Shown here: piece after piece, positions 18,762 to 27,904 of the stretch
Position numbering within the stretch: the first letter of the stretch is position 1
Layout: every line of letters begins with the position of its first letter
Source of the DNA: Corticibacter populi
GTDB lineage: Bacteria > Pseudomonadota > Gammaproteobacteria > Burkholderiales > Burkholderiaceae_C
Length of the DNA stretch: 64,000 nucleotides
Assembly: GCF_004217315.1 (NCBI RefSeq)
Contig: NZ_SGWR01000002.1
Coordinates: 1 to 64,000, forward strand
Direction: 5' to 3'
Position numbers and translations under genes: made by a program
Notes under the pieces: model-generated
Told to the model about the DNA's origin: nothing
The model's database searches: none
Seen by the model: only the letters and a program-made list of their open reading frames with translations

Positions 18762-20383
18762 GGCGAAATGGGGTGGAGATGGGGCTGGTGGCTTGCGACA
18801 GGCAATGACGGAGAAAGCGGGGCAGGAAATGGGGCGGGGAATGGCGTATCGGAAGGCTCATAGCCGCCGCCCAGCGCATGCGCCAATGCCACGCGCGCCT
18901 GCAGCGCGCGTGCCGCCAGGTCGACATGTTGCCGACGTTCGGCGAGCACTGCGGCCTCGGTCGTCAGAACGCTCAGGTAAGGGGTGAGGCCGGCTGCGTA
19001 GCGTGCACGGGCGATCTCGTAGGCGCTCTGCGCCACCTCGAGTGCCTGCTGCTGCTCGCGCTGCTGGCGGGCAATGGCCTCGATGGAGGCGAGCTGGTCG
19101 GCCGCCTCGTGCACCGCGGCAATGATGGCCTGGTTGTAGCCTTCGACGGCAGCGTCATGGTCGGCCGCGCGCGCGCCCAGGTTGGCGCGCAGCCGGCCAC
19201 CTTCGAAGATCGGCAGGCTGATGGCAGGCCCGACGCCCCATTGCCGGCTGCCACCCTCGATCCAGCGGCCCAGGTCCAGGCTGGATAGCCCGAGAAAGGC
19301 CGTCAGGCTGACGTTCGGATAGAACGCGGCACGCGCCTCTTCGATGCCCTGCTGCGCCGCCTCGACACGCCAGCGCGCCGCCACCACGTCGGCGCGGCGG
19401 CCAAGCAGATCAGCCGGCAGGCTGCCCGGCAGTGCCGCCATGCGCAACGCAGGCAGGTCGGTGGCCACCAGTTCGGGGGCGCTCTGGGGCGTGCCGATCA
19501 GGGCCGCCAGGGCATTACGTGTCAGGGCAATCTGTTCGTGTATCTGCTCGATCTGCGCACGCGCCTGCGGCAGTCCGCCTTCGCTCTGGCGCAGTTCCAG
19601 CACCGCGTCCAGACCGGCATCGAAACGCTGCCGGACGATGTCCAGCGTTTCGCTGCGCTGCGCCAGCGTGCGCTCGGCCACGTCCAGCTGGGCCTGCCAG
19701 CGTGCCAGCTCCACGTAGGTCTGCACCACCTGGCTGGCCAGCAGCACCCGGGCGGCCTGGGCATCGGCGGCGGCGGCGCGGGCGCTGCCGATGGCCGCCT
19801 CCAGCGCCGCGCGGTTCTGCCCGAACCAATCCAGCTCCCAGCTCGCACCCAGCTGCGCCAACGCGTTGTTGGCGACCGAACCGGCCAACGGCGCGGGCAC
19901 CATGCCATGCGCGGTGAAATGCTGGCGCGTCACGCTGGCCTCGCCAGCGAGCTGCGGCCAATCGTTGGCGCGCACGGCACCGGCCTGGGCCAGCGCCTTC
20001 TCCAGCCGGCTTTGGGCCAGACCAATGGCGGGATTGCCGGCCAGCGCCTGTTCCACCAGTGCGTCGAGCCGGGCATCCCCCAGCTGGCGCCACCAGTGCG
20101 CGTTGATGGCATCCACGGCATCCACCGTATCCGGAGCTGCCGTGTCTGATTCGGCGCGGGACCCGGAAGTGGCCTGCGGCACAGGCAGGCCCAGCGACGC
20201 CGCGCTGCGCAGCTCGGCTTGAGGGTCGATCCCAGAGAAATCGGCGCAGGCGGCCAGTGCGCTGGCCAGTACCGGCAGCCACAGCCATGCCAGCGGGTGC
20301 CGGTGCCCGCTCGCACTCGCAGAGGCGGGGACCGGCGCAGCGGTGCAACCACCGGCGCCATACCGTGAGGGGGTTTTCGTCAT
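18758..20383 (-). CDS. NodT-family outer-membrane efflux lipoprotein
   Basis: A 541-residue TolC-like outer-membrane channel. MTKTPSR starts the protein and a lipobox ALAAC puts the lipidated Cys at residue 46. WWRQLGDARLDALVEQALAG begins the channel repeat and NVSLTAFLGLSSLDL is a NodT marker. Two outer-membrane efflux repeats cover the rest. Twelve upstream codons to 20419 overlap marR and are left out. It follows marR by 7 bases and completes the pump with EmrA and EmrB. Confidence 0.9.
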   Translation of the reverse strand: MTKTPSRYGAGGCTAAPVPASASASGHRHPLAWLWLPVLASALAACADFSGIDPQAELRSAASLGLPVPQATSGSRAESDTAAPDTVDAVDAINAHWWRQLGDARLDALVEQALAGNPAIGLAQSRLEKALAQAGAVRANDWPQLAGEASVTRQHFTAHGMVPAPLAGSVANNALAQLGASWELDWFGQNRAALEAAIGSARAAAADAQAARVLLASQVVQTYVELARWQAQLDVAERTLAQRSETLDIVRQRFDAGLDAVLELRQSEGGLPQARAQIEQIHEQIALTRNALAALIGTPQSAPELVATDLPALRMAALPGSLPADLLGRRADVVAARWRVEAAQQGIEEARAAFYPNVSLTAFLGLSSLDLGRWIEGGSRQWGVGPAISLPIFEGGRLRANLGARAADHDAAVEGYNQAIIAAVHEAADQLASIEAIARQQREQQQALEVAQSAYEIARARYAAGLTPYLSVLTTEAAVLAERRQHVDLAARALQARVALAHALGGGYEPSDTPFPAPFPAPLSPSLPVASHQPHLHPISP

Positions 20384-20390
20384 GATGGTG

Positions 20391-20927
20391 TCAGACTGTT
20401 TTTTCGTCCGCGCAAGCACTGCTTGCGCATGCCGGCTGCGGCCACCCGGCGTTCTCGATGGTGCTGAGAATGCGCTGCAGATAGCCCTTGAACTGCGCCA
20501 CTTCCTGCTCGGAGAAACCCTGCATGGCCAACTGGTTGACCTCCCGCAGCAGCGCCGGCACGACCTCGACGGCCTGCCGCCCGTCCTCTGTCAGTTCGAT
20601 GTGGATGACGCGCCGATCGTCGCGGGATCGCCTGCGCACAATGAGACCCTTGGCCTCCAGACGATCGAGCAGGCGCGTCATGCCCGCCGCGTTCTGCATG
20701 CAGCAGCGCGCCAGCTCGGCGGCGGTGCAGGCATCGCCGGTGTGGAGAAACAGCATGGGAGCCCATTGCGCGTCCGTCAGGCCCACGCCAACCATGCGGC
20801 GGTCGATCTCGGAGCGCATGCCTGTGAGGATGGCGCGCATCAGCCAGCCGACACTGTCACGGTGGCGGGCCGGTCTGGAACGACCAGGGCCGGCCTGGGC
20901 TTCCTTCGAAGTGGTGGGTGATGACAT
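20391..20927 (-). CDS. MarR-family repressor of the efflux operon
   Basis: A 178-residue winged-helix regulator. The helix-turn-helix is in CTAAELARCCMQNAAGMTRLLDRL (about 65-88). The wing is LIVRRRSRDDRRVIHIELT, with the conserved D-x-R of MarR proteins. It is first in the operon and would repress its own promoter. A TGATCA-centred imperfect palindrome overlaps the putative -10 just upstream. The ligand is presumably a pump substrate, but this is inferred. Confidence 0.9.
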   Translation of the reverse strand: MSSPTTSKEAQAGPGRSRPARHRDSVGWLMRAILTGMRSEIDRRMVGVGLTDAQWAPMLFLHTGDACTAAELARCCMQNAAGMTRLLDRLEAKGLIVRRRSRDDRRVIHIELTEDGRQAVEVVPALLREVNQLAMQGFSEQEVAQFKGYLQRILSTIENAGWPQPACASSACADEKTV

Positions 20928-20936
20928 AGGGGCGCG

Positions 20937-20956
20937 ATATTACTTGATCAGGCAAT
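20937..20956 (-). promoter_or_regulatory. MarR operator overlapping the -10 box
   Basis: ATTACTTGA/TCAGGCAAT (20939-20956) is an imperfect palindrome with 7 of 9 pairs matched, centred on TGATCA. On the minus strand TAATAT (20942-20937) is a good -10 box 10 bases before the marR ATG and overlaps the dyad. Binding here would block the marR-nodT-emrAB operon. No convincing -35 box was found. Confidence 0.5.
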
Positions 20957-21043
20957 TATCTGCATGTCATCAATGCGACTGGGGGCATGCGATGCCATGT
21001 CCCTGAAAACAGGCCCAGCGCCCTCTGCCCCATGGAACCATGG

Positions 21044-21075
21044 AAAAAGGGCATGCCGGTCAGCGGCATGCCCTT
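21044..21075 (-). terminator. Rho-independent terminator downstream of rimO
   Basis: AAGGGCATGCCG (21047-21058) and CGGCATGCCCTT (21064-21075) form a perfect 12-bp stem with a 5-base loop. On the minus strand it is followed by a run of T (TTTTT). It lies about 210 bases past the rimO stop, beyond the palindromic element at 21174-21285. The rest of the 20928-21285 spacer holds only the MarR site and that element. Confidence 0.7.
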
Positions 21076-21173
21076 GGAAAGATTGGCGGTATCGCGGCCC
21101 GGTCATGGACCGCGCCGTTGCACGACGGCGTCGAACCACGGCGCCGAACCACGGCGCCGAAGAGCTGCGCTCA

Positions 21174-21285
21174 GAGCGTGTTCAAAGTCTCGGCGCGCTT
21201 GCCGTTGTGCCTGGAAAATCGGGGCAGCGGCGTTGCAAATCCTCGCCGGGGCAACGTGGCCCGCGAAAAGATCGTGAACAGGCTC
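21174..21285. repeat. Palindromic stop-codon element, 112 bp, copy 4 (short subtype)
   Basis: Seen from the minus strand, GAGCCTGTTCACGATC begins directly after the rimO TGA and the far end reads GACTTTGAACACGCTC before another TGA. In plus coordinates the flanking direct repeats are TCA 21171-21173 and TCA 21286-21288, the latter being the complement of the rimO stop. Inner sequence matches the copy at 15685-15794. Orientation relative to the gene is the same rule: the element sits exactly after a stop codon. Confidence 0.7.
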
Positions 21286-22686
21286 TCAGATCGGCAATGC
21301 CACCAGATCGTGACCGCGCGCCTCGACGATCTGCGCCCGCGTGAATTCACCCACTTTCAGCGTCTTGCTGGCCTTCTGCGGTGGCAAGAGGTGGACGATG
21401 CCATCGATCTCCGGCGCATCCGCGAAGCTGCGTCCGCGCCCGCCCTTGCGGCCCAGCGCGGGTGCATGGTCGATGAGCACCTGCATGGTCTGGCCCACGC
21501 GCCGCTGCAGTTTCTGCGTGGAGACACGCTCGGCCACGGCCATGAAGCGCGCCTGGCGTTCCTGGCGCAGTTCGATCGGCAGCATGCCGGGCAACGCGTT
21601 GGCAGCGGCACCATCGACGTCACTGTAGGCAAAGCAGCCGGCGCGGTCGATCTGGGCTTCCTCGACGAAGTCCAGCAGGTGCTGGAATTCCTCCTCCGTC
21701 TCGCCGGGGAAGCCGGCGATGAAGGTGCTGCGCACCACCAGTTCCGGGCAGGCCTGGCGCCAGCGCTGGATGCGCTCGAGGTTCTTCTCGCCACTGGCCG
21801 GCCGCTTCATGCGCTTGAGGACATCCGGGTGGCTGTGCTGGAAAGGCACATCCAGATAGGGCAGCACCTTGCCTTCGGCCATCAGCTCCACCACCGCATC
21901 GACGCTGGGATAGGGGTAGACGTAATGCAGCCGCACCCAGGCACCATGCTGCGCGGCCAGTTCGCCCAGCGCCTGCACCAGCTCGTGCAGGCGCGTCTTC
22001 ACCGGCTTGCCGTCCCAGAAGCCGGTGCGGTATTTCACATCCACGCCATAGGCCGAGGTGTCCTGGCTGATCACCAGCAGTTCCTTGACGCCACCTTCGA
22101 ACAGTGCGCGCGCTTCCTTGAGCACATCGCCGATCGGGCGGGAGACCAGATCGCCACGCATCGACGGAATGATGCAGAAGGTGCAGCGGTGGTTGCAGCC
22201 CTCGCTGATCTTCAGGTACGCGTAATGCTTGGGCGTGAGCTTGAGGCCGGCCTCGCCGAAGCCGCCGGGCACCAGATCGAGGAACGGATCGTGCGGCTTG
22301 GGCAGGTGCGTGTGCACCGCATCCATCACCTCCTGCGTGGCGTGCGGGCCGGTCACCGCCAGCACGCTCGGGTGCATCTGCTGCACCAGGTTGCCACCGC
22401 CCGCGCCAGCACGGGCCCCCAGGCAGCCGGTGACGATCACCTTGCCATTGCCGGCCAGCGCCTCGCCGATGGTGTCCAGGCTTTCCTTGACGGCATCATC
22501 GATGAAGCCGCAGGTGTTGACGATCACCAGATCGGCGCCCTCGAAGGTCTTGGCGGTCTGGTAGCCCTCGGCACTGAGCTGGGTGAGGATCAGTTCCGAA
22601 TCGGTCAGGGCCTTGGGGCAGCCAAGGCTGACGAAGCCGACCTTGGGCGTGGCGGCTGGGGCATTCGCGGAGGCATTGTGGTTCAT
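21286..22686 (-). CDS. rimO: Ribosomal protein S12 methylthiotransferase
   Basis: A 466-residue radical-SAM enzyme that adds a methylthio group to Asp89 of S12; the substrate gene rpsL is also in this window. The N-terminal UPF0004 domain has cysteines in [13 protein letters not shown] (about Cys23), [10 protein letters not shown] and VTGCLGA for the auxiliary cluster. The radical SAM cluster is [20 protein letters not shown]-terminal TRAM domain ([13 protein letters not shown] onward) follows. The start is ATG 22686; an in-frame TTG at 22701 is possible. It diverges from ndh. Confidence 0.93.
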   Translation of the reverse strand: MNHNASANAPAATPKVGFVSLGCPKALTDSELILTQLSAEGYQTAKTFEGADLVIVNTCGFIDDAVKESLDTIGEALAGNGKVIVTGCLGARAGAGGGNLVQQMHPSVLAVTGPHATQEVMDAVHTHLPKPHDPFLDLVPGGFGEAGLKLTPKHYAYLKISEGCNHRCTFCIIPSMRGDLVSRPIGDVLKEARALFEGGVKELLVISQDTSAYGVDVKYRTGFWDGKPVKTRLHELVQALGELAAQHGAWVRLHYVYPYPSVDAVVELMAEGKVLPYLDVPFQHSHPDVLKRMKRPASGEKNLERIQRWRQACPELVVRSTFIAGFPGETEEEFQHLLDFVEEAQIDRAGCFAYSDVDGAAANALPGMLPIELRQERQARFMAVAERVSTQKLQRRVGQTMQVLIDHAPALGRKGGRGRSFADAPEIDGIVHLLPPQKASKTLKVGEFTRAQIVEARGHDLVALPI

Positions 22687-23009
22687 GGGGAGCGTGGGCA
22701 ATGTCGTTGTTTCGTGCGGGAGCGGCCGGGCAGTACTCCCGGGCCGCCCCAGAACAGGAGGCGGCGGTCGGGTCGAATGGGCTCGGCATTTCCGCGAACC
22801 CGCTATTGTCGCTGTTTCGCCATATCCGGGTCTTTATCTTTGCCACAGGGCCCTACCGCCGCCGGCGGGCGACTCCGCACAAAACCATGGGACGATCGCG
22901 GTGACGGCCACAGCCATCACCGGCAGGCGTGCACTTTGCAGTTATGCTGCAACTCCCGGATCCAGCGGCCACGCCCGGGACCATATCCCTGACCGCCATT
23001 GCCAAGCAG

Positions 23010-24371
23010 ATGCCCCAGCCTTCCATTCACGTCATCGTCATCGGCGCCGGTTTCGGTGGCCTGCAGGCCACCCGCGCGCTGCAGAAGATGCCGGGCGTGC
23101 AGATCACGCTGATCGACAAGACCAATCACCACCTGTTCCAGCCGCTGCTCTACCAGGTTGCCACGGCCGGCCTGGCCGCACCGTCAATCGCGGCGCCCGT
23201 GCGCTCGCTGATGCGCCGGCACCCGCAGGTGCGCACGCTGCAGGCCGAGGTCACGCGCATCGATGCCGCAGCGCGCCAGGTCACGCTCGCCGATGGACAG
23301 AGGCTGGACTACGACTGGCTGATCGTCGCAGCCGGTGCAACGCACAGCTATTTCGGCCATGACGAATGGAGCCCGCATGCGCCGGGCCTCAAGACACTGC
23401 GCGATGCCTTCGACATCCGCCGCCGCGTGGTGGAAGCCTTCGAGCGTGCCGAGCTCGAGCCCGATCCAACCCAGCGCGCCGCGCTCTTGAACTTCGCCGT
23501 CATCGGCGCCGGCCCCACGGGTGTCGAGATGGCCGGCACGCTGGCCGAGATCGCGCGCCATACGCTGCGCGGCGAGTTCCGCAGCATCGATCCGGCCCAG
23601 GCACGCATCTACCTGATCGAAGGTGGCCCTCGGGTGCTGCAGACCATGCCCGAGCACCTGAGCCAGCGCGCGCTCGAACAGTTGAACAAGCTGGGCGTGC
23701 AGGTGCTGCTGGGCGCGCGCGTGAGCCACATCGACGCGCACGGCCTCGAATACCTGACGGCCCCCGATGCACCGGCCACGCGCATCGAAAGCCGCTGCAT
23801 CGTCTGGGCCGCGGGCGTGGCCGCATCGCCGCTGGGCCAGGCGGTGGCTTCGGCCACCGGCGCTGCGCTGGACCGCGCCGGCCGGGTGATCGTCCAGCCC
23901 GATCTGACGGTGGGTGCCGATGGGCGCATCTTCGTCATCGGCGACCTGGCCGCCGCGCAAAGCCATGTCCCGGGCCGCGCACCCGAGCCGGTGCCCGGCG
24001 TCTCGCCAGCGGCCAAGCAAATGGGCCAGTTGGCCGCGGCCAACATCGCCCGGCAGCGCCAGGGTCAGGCCACGCAGGCCTTTCGCTACACCAACTACGG
24101 CAACCTCGCCACCATCGGGCGCCACGCCGGGGTGGTGGACCTGCCCACGCCATGGGGCCGCAATCTGCGCTTCTCAGGCATGCTGGCCTGGCAGTTCTGG
24201 CTGTTTGCGCACGTCTACTTCCTGATCGGTTTTCGCAACCGGCTGGTGGTGCTGATGGACTGGGCCAGCGCCTACTGGACCTTCCGCCGTCATGCCCGCG
24301 TGGTGGCCAACCTGCCGCCCACGCGGCCGCCCGGGGATGCTGCGCCGCCGCCGGCGACCGATGCCTCCTGA
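23010..24371 (+). CDS. ndh: Type II NADH:quinone oxidoreductase
   Basis: A 453-residue FAD enzyme that transfers electrons from NADH to quinone at the inner membrane face without pumping protons. HVIVIGAGFGGLQATRAL is the FAD-binding site and NHHLFQPLLYQVATAGL is a strong NDH-2 signature. VIGAGPTGVEMAGTL is the NADH-binding fold and FVIGDLAAAQ the second FAD motif. The C-terminus LAWQFWLFAHVYFLIGFRNR is the membrane-binding part. ATG 22944 and GTG 22929 are in-frame alternatives that would add unconserved residues. Confidence 0.88.
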   Translation: MPQPSIHVIVIGAGFGGLQATRALQKMPGVQITLIDKTNHHLFQPLLYQVATAGLAAPSIAAPVRSLMRRHPQVRTLQAEVTRIDAAARQVTLADGQRLDYDWLIVAAGATHSYFGHDEWSPHAPGLKTLRDAFDIRRRVVEAFERAELEPDPTQRAALLNFAVIGAGPTGVEMAGTLAEIARHTLRGEFRSIDPAQARIYLIEGGPRVLQTMPEHLSQRALEQLNKLGVQVLLGARVSHIDAHGLEYLTAPDAPATRIESRCIVWAAGVAASPLGQAVASATGAALDRAGRVIVQPDLTVGADGRIFVIGDLAAAQSHVPGRAPEPVPGVSPAAKQMGQLAAANIARQRQGQATQAFRYTNYGNLATIGRHAGVVDLPTPWGRNLRFSGMLAWQFWLFAHVYFLIGFRNRLVVLMDWASAYWTFRRHARVVANLPPTRPPGDAAPPPATDAS

Positions 24372-24383
24372 CTGCGCCGCCGC

Positions 24384-24803
24384 TCAGGCCACCTCGTGGA
24401 GACGCTGCCAGACCTCGGGAACGTAACCGACGGTCCACTGCGGCGCCTGCCCGGCGCGCGCCCAGCGCACCACCGGACGCTTGATCAGGCTCAGGTGTTC
24501 CAGCATCACCGCCTCGGCACTGGCGGCATCGACCACCGATGCCTGGGTGGCGGCATCGAGCTTGCGCCAGGTGGTGCCACGGCGGTTGAGCAGCGCTTCC
24601 CAGCCGAGCGCCCCTACCCATTGGCGCAGCGTGGCGGCATCGAGCCCCTGCTTCTTGAAATCATGGAACACAGGCTCCACGCCCTGCTCCACAAGCCATT
24701 GGCGGCTTTTCTTGACGGTGTCGCAGTTCGGGATGCCATAGACATGGACGGCGGCGGTGGAGGACGGTGCGGTGGACATGGATTCAGGTTCAGGTGCTTG
24801 CAT
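24384..24803 (-). CDS. ArsC/Spx-family reductase (YffB-like)
   Basis: A 139-residue thioredoxin-fold protein of the arsenate-reductase-related family. VHVYGIPNCDTVKKSRQWL carries one Cys in the C-D-T-V-K-K-S context typical of YffB-type proteins. LLNRRGTTWRKL and IKRPVVRW are the later conserved blocks. True arsenate reductase has C-x5-R nearby, which is absent, so arsenate resistance is unlikely. An alternative ATG at 24779 removes eight unconserved residues. Function unknown; it is convergent with ndh. Confidence 0.75.
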   Translation of the reverse strand: MQAPEPESMSTAPSSTAAVHVYGIPNCDTVKKSRQWLVEQGVEPVFHDFKKQGLDAATLRQWVGALGWEALLNRRGTTWRKLDAATQASVVDAASAEAVMLEHLSLIKRPVVRWARAGQAPQWTVGYVPEVWQRLHEVA

Positions 24804-24839
24804 GGAAGAAGTGATGGGCGACGGTGGCGCTGTGGGGCG

Positions 24840-25304
24840 TCAATCGTGCACGGCAATGTGGATGGCCACGCCATCGGGGCCAGTGTAGGCCTCGAAGTCG
24901 ACGGTGAAGGCGCGTGCATAGGGCACATCGCCCTGGAAGTAGCCCCAGACCTGCGCCCAGGTCTGCACCAGTGTCTGCGGCATCGGTCCCTGGCCACGAA
25001 ACACCAGGTAGCGTCCGGCCGGCACCGTCACCGCGTGCAGGCCGGCCGGGGCCTGCCACACGCGCACGCCGGCGGTGCAGGTGTAATGGCCCTGCGCATC
25101 GGATTCATAGTCGCTGTAGACGCCATATACGGTGGGATCACCGGTGCGGTGCAGTGTCTGCAGGCCCATGCCCTGGGCAAAGAAACCGGCCCACAGACCC
25201 GGCAAGCGCGCCGTCGCCGGATTGATCTCATCCTGGTACAGGGTGCGCGCCGACGGGCCCGCCACGGTGAAAGGGGCATCCAGTGTCGTCAATTCAGGGT
25301 TCAT
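24840..25304 (-). CDS. GyrI-like / effector-binding domain protein
   Basis: A 154-residue stand-alone GyrI-like (AraC-type effector-binding) domain. The features are VAGPSARTLYQDEINPATARLP near the start, VYGVYSDYESDAQGHYTCTAG in the middle and VPAGRYLVFRGQGPMPQTLVQ later. GVAIHIAVHD closes the protein. There is no DNA-binding domain, so it is not a regulator by itself. Family members bind small hydrophobic or cationic ligands. A GAGGA ribosome binding site supports the start. Confidence 0.7.
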   Translation of the reverse strand: MNPELTTLDAPFTVAGPSARTLYQDEINPATARLPGLWAGFFAQGMGLQTLHRTGDPTVYGVYSDYESDAQGHYTCTAGVRVWQAPAGLHAVTVPAGRYLVFRGQGPMPQTLVQTWAQVWGYFQGDVPYARAFTVDFEAYTGPDGVAIHIAVHD

Positions 25305-25320
25305 GGTGGTCCTCGGTAAC

Positions 25321-25352
25321 GGATCAGGGGATCAGGGGATCAGGGGGTCGGG
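25321..25352. repeat. Tandem 8-bp repeat GGATCAGG x3-4
   Basis: Three exact tandem copies of GGATCAGG followed by a degenerate fourth (GGGTCGGG). They lie in the short spacer between murB and the GyrI-like gene. The repeat could vary in number by slippage. No function is apparent. Confidence 0.7.
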
Positions 25353-25378
25353 GCTTGCTCGAAGGCATGGCCGTCGGC

Positions 25379-26509
25379 TCAGACCACCACGGGTTCGGGC
25401 TCCAGCCGGATGCCATAGCGCTCGTAAACACTGGTCTGGATGGCCTTGGCCAGCGTCATCACCTCGCCGCCGGTGGCGCCCTGCTCGCCCTGGCCCAGGT
25501 TGACCAGCACCAGCGCCTGCTTTTCGTAGACACCGGCGTGGCCGACCATCTTGCCCTTCCAGCCACAGGCATCGATCAGCCAGCCAGCGGCCAGCTTGAA
25601 GCTGCCATCGGCCATCGGATAGTGCACGATGCGCGGCTCGCGCGCGATGATGTCCTGGCATTGCTCGGGCGTGACGGTCGGGTTCTTGAAGAAGCTGCCG
25701 GCATTGCCCAGCACGGCCGGGTCGGGCAGTTTGTGGCGGCGGATGTCCACCACCCAGTCGAACACCTGCCGTGGGCTCGGCCGCTGGATGCCGGTCTGCT
25801 CCATGCGCCGCTGCAGATCCAGGTAATCCAGCACCGGCTGCCAGGGCTTGGGCAACCACAGGCGCACGCGGGTGATGACCGCCCGGCCCGACAGACCCAG
25901 CCCGGCCGTGGCAGGGTCGATATCGCCCTCCTGCGGGCCCGGGCCTCCCGCCGGCCGGTGCTTGAACACCGAGTCCCGGTAGCCAAAGGCACATTGCGCC
26001 GCCGTCAGCGAAAACGGCCGCCCCGTCCAAAGATCCACCGCGTCGAGGCTGTGCAGGCGATCCTGCAGTTCCACGCCATAGGCGCCGATGTTCTGCACCG
26101 GCGCCGCACCCACCGTGCCGGGAATCAGCGCCATGTTCTCCAGGCCCGGCATGTCCTGCTCGATGGTCCAGCGCACCAGGTCGTGCCAGCGCTCGCCGGC
26201 ACCGGCCTCGACCAGCCAGCCCGCCTCGTTTTCCTCCATCAGCCGCAGGCCCGGAATTTCCATCTTCAGCACCAGGCGCGGCACGTCACCGGTGAGCACG
26301 ATGTTGCTGCCGCCGCCGAGCACCAGCGGCTCCAGATCGGGCGCCAGCCGCTTGCCCGGCGCCAGGCCCGCCTGCTGCTTCTGCTCCTGGATGATGCCTG
26401 CCAGCGAGAGCAGGTCCTGCGCCTGGCGGATGCGCACCAGCGCTCGCGCCTTGGCCACGATGCCAAAGGTGTTGTAGGACTGAAGGGGGACGTTTTTTTC
26501 AACTAACAT
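25379..26509 (-). CDS. murB: UDP-N-acetylenolpyruvoylglucosamine reductase
   Basis: A 376-residue FAD enzyme of peptidoglycan precursor synthesis that reduces enolpyruvyl-UDP-GlcNAc to UDP-MurNAc. Motifs are NVPLQSYNTFGIVAKARAL at the N-terminus, VLGGGSNIVLTGDVPRLVL for FAD and MALIPGTVGAAPVQNIGAYG. FGYRDSVFKHR and GNAGSFFKNPTV, with the catalytic Ser, follow. This is the type I form. Upstream codons to 26590 run into a divergent-promoter dyad and are excluded. It is divergent from yajQ. Confidence 0.95.
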   Translation of the reverse strand: MLVEKNVPLQSYNTFGIVAKARALVRIRQAQDLLSLAGIIQEQKQQAGLAPGKRLAPDLEPLVLGGGSNIVLTGDVPRLVLKMEIPGLRLMEENEAGWLVEAGAGERWHDLVRWTIEQDMPGLENMALIPGTVGAAPVQNIGAYGVELQDRLHSLDAVDLWTGRPFSLTAAQCAFGYRDSVFKHRPAGGPGPQEGDIDPATAGLGLSGRAVITRVRLWLPKPWQPVLDYLDLQRRMEQTGIQRPSPRQVFDWVVDIRRHKLPDPAVLGNAGSFFKNPTVTPEQCQDIIAREPRIVHYPMADGSFKLAAGWLIDACGWKGKMVGHAGVYEKQALVLVNLGQGEQGATGGEVMTLAKAIQTSVYERYGIRLEPEPVVV

Positions 26510-26556
26510 CGCCCGTATTGTCCCATCGCTGCGGTCATGCGCTGTATAGTAACAAT

Positions 26557-26590
26557 ATGTTGACACTTTTTCACCCGAAAGTGACAACAT
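26557..26590. promoter_or_regulatory. 13-bp inverted repeat between murB and yajQ
   Basis: ATGTTGACACTTT (26557-26569) and AAAGTGACAACAT (26578-26590) are inverted repeats matching at 12 of 13 positions, with an 8-base gap. The left arm contains a consensus-like -35 TTGACA (26560-26565) pointing toward yajQ. It may be an operator or a paired promoter for the divergent genes. Confidence 0.45.
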
Positions 26591-26665
26591 GGGTTGGATC
26601 GCATCGGTGCTGATTCGCAGTGAACGCCAATATTCCTGTTCAAACCAAGATTCATCTGCAAAACC

Positions 26666-27151
26666 ATGCCCTCATTCGATACCGTTCTCGAGGCCGACTT
26701 CGTCGAAGTCCGCAATGCCGTTGACAACGCCGCCAAGGAAATTGGCACGCGTTTCGACTTCAAGGGAACCTCGGCCGCCGTCGAGCTGAAAGACAAGGAG
26801 ATCACGCTGTTTGGCGACTCCGACTTCCAGCTCAGTCAGGTCGAGGATATCCTGCGCAACAAGCTCACCAAGCGCAACGTGGATGTGCGCTTCCTCGACG
26901 TCGAGAAGGCCCAGAAGATCGGCGGCGACAAGCTCAAGCAGACCGTCAAGGTGCGCAACGGCATCGATGCCACGCTGGCCAAGCAGATCCAGAAGCACCT
27001 CAAGGACAGCAAGCTCAAGGTGCAGGCAGCCATCCAGGGCGACGCGGTGCGCGTCAGCGGCGCCAAGCGCGATGACCTGCAGGCCGCGATGGCGCTGATT
27101 CGCAAGGAGGTCGCCGACGTGCCTCTTTCATTCAACAACTTCCGGGACTGA
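26666..27151 (+). CDS. yajQ: YajQ-family nucleotide-binding protein
   Basis: A 161-residue protein. [20 protein letters not shown] and [16 protein letters not shown] at the start, [18 protein letters not shown] in the middle and [18 protein letters not shown] near the end are all signature blocks. YajQ proteins have two RNP-like folds; some bind cyclic di-GMP and act with transcription factors, others bind RNA or nucleotides. Length is typical. Which activity applies here cannot be told. It precedes a degenerate HD-GYP-like gene (27905-28900). Confidence 0.93.
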   Translation: MPSFDTVLEADFVEVRNAVDNAAKEIGTRFDFKGTSAAVELKDKEITLFGDSDFQLSQVEDILRNKLTKRNVDVRFLDVEKAQKIGGDKLKQTVKVRNGIDATLAKQIQKHLKDSKLKVQAAIQGDAVRVSGAKRDDLQAAMALIRKEVADVPLSFNNFRD

Positions 27152-27176
27152 CCGCCGTCCCGGCCCTTTCTTCTAC

Positions 27177-27869
27177 ATGCCCTCAGCCCCAGCATCTGCC
27201 ACCACACCGTCCTCCTGCCTGCCAGGCAGCAGGGTTCTTGCGCTGTGCGTGGCCTGCATGGCCTGCTTGCTGACCTGCTGGGGCAGTGCACTGGCACAGG
27301 ACGTGCGGCTGGTCGGCACCGTCGGCGGACAGCGCGCCATCGTCGTCGTGGACCAAAGCGCGCCCAAGACATTGGCCGTCGGTGCCAGCCACCTCGGCGT
27401 CACGCTTCTGGAAGTGCGCCAGAACAGCGCCATCTTCGACGTGCAGGGCGAGCGGTTGCCGCTGACGGTGGGGCAGGCCCCCACGCGGGTGACCCCGCGG
27501 GGCACGGCCATGGCCATGACGCTGCAGGCCGGCCAGGGCGGACACTTCACCGCTGACGGCACCATCAACGGTGCCGCCGTGCAGTTTCTGGTGGACACCG
27601 GCGCATCGGTTGTCACCATGGATACCGGTACCGCCAGCCGTCTGGGCATACCCTTGGGGCAGGATCGCATCGGGGTGCGCACCGCCAACGGCCAGACCTC
27701 GGGCTGGAAGGTGCAACTGCGGCAAGTGCGCATTGGACAGATCGAGCGAGGCGGCGTGGAAGCCGTCGTCATTCCGGAACCCATGGGTTTCGTGCTGCTG
27801 GGCAACTCGTTTCTCCAGCATGTGCGCCTGACCCGCGAGGCCGGCACGATGGTGATCCAGCCCCGCTGA
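27177..27869 (+). CDS. Secreted retropepsin-like aspartic protease
   Basis: A 230-residue protein with an N-terminal signal segment (about 15-40, ending in SALAQD). The catalytic retropepsin motif is FLVDTGASVVTMDTGTASRL (about 138-157). The second half ends with GFVLLGNSFLQHVRLTREAG, also typical of this clan AA family (TIGR02281-type). One D-T-G per chain implies a homodimer. It lies 25 bases after yajQ. The substrate is unknown; it probably works in the periplasm. Its stop is followed directly by GGCCTGTTC, a partial end of the stop-codon element. Confidence 0.8.
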   Translation: MPSAPASATTPSSCLPGSRVLALCVACMACLLTCWGSALAQDVRLVGTVGGQRAIVVVDQSAPKTLAVGASHLGVTLLEVRQNSAIFDVQGERLPLTVGQAPTRVTPRGTAMAMTLQAGQGGHFTADGTINGAAVQFLVDTGASVVTMDTGTASRLGIPLGQDRIGVRTANGQTSGWKVQLRQVRIGQIERGGVEAVVIPEPMGFVLLGNSFLQHVRLTREAGTMVIQPR

Positions 27870-27904
27870 GGCCTGTTCGCACGTTCCTACCTGCCGAGAC
27901 GCCT

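Noticed and set aside
24384-24803. Arsenate resistance from the ArsC-like gene
   Set aside because: It lacks the arsenate-reductase active-site Arg context and has no ars neighbours; YffB-type is a better fit.
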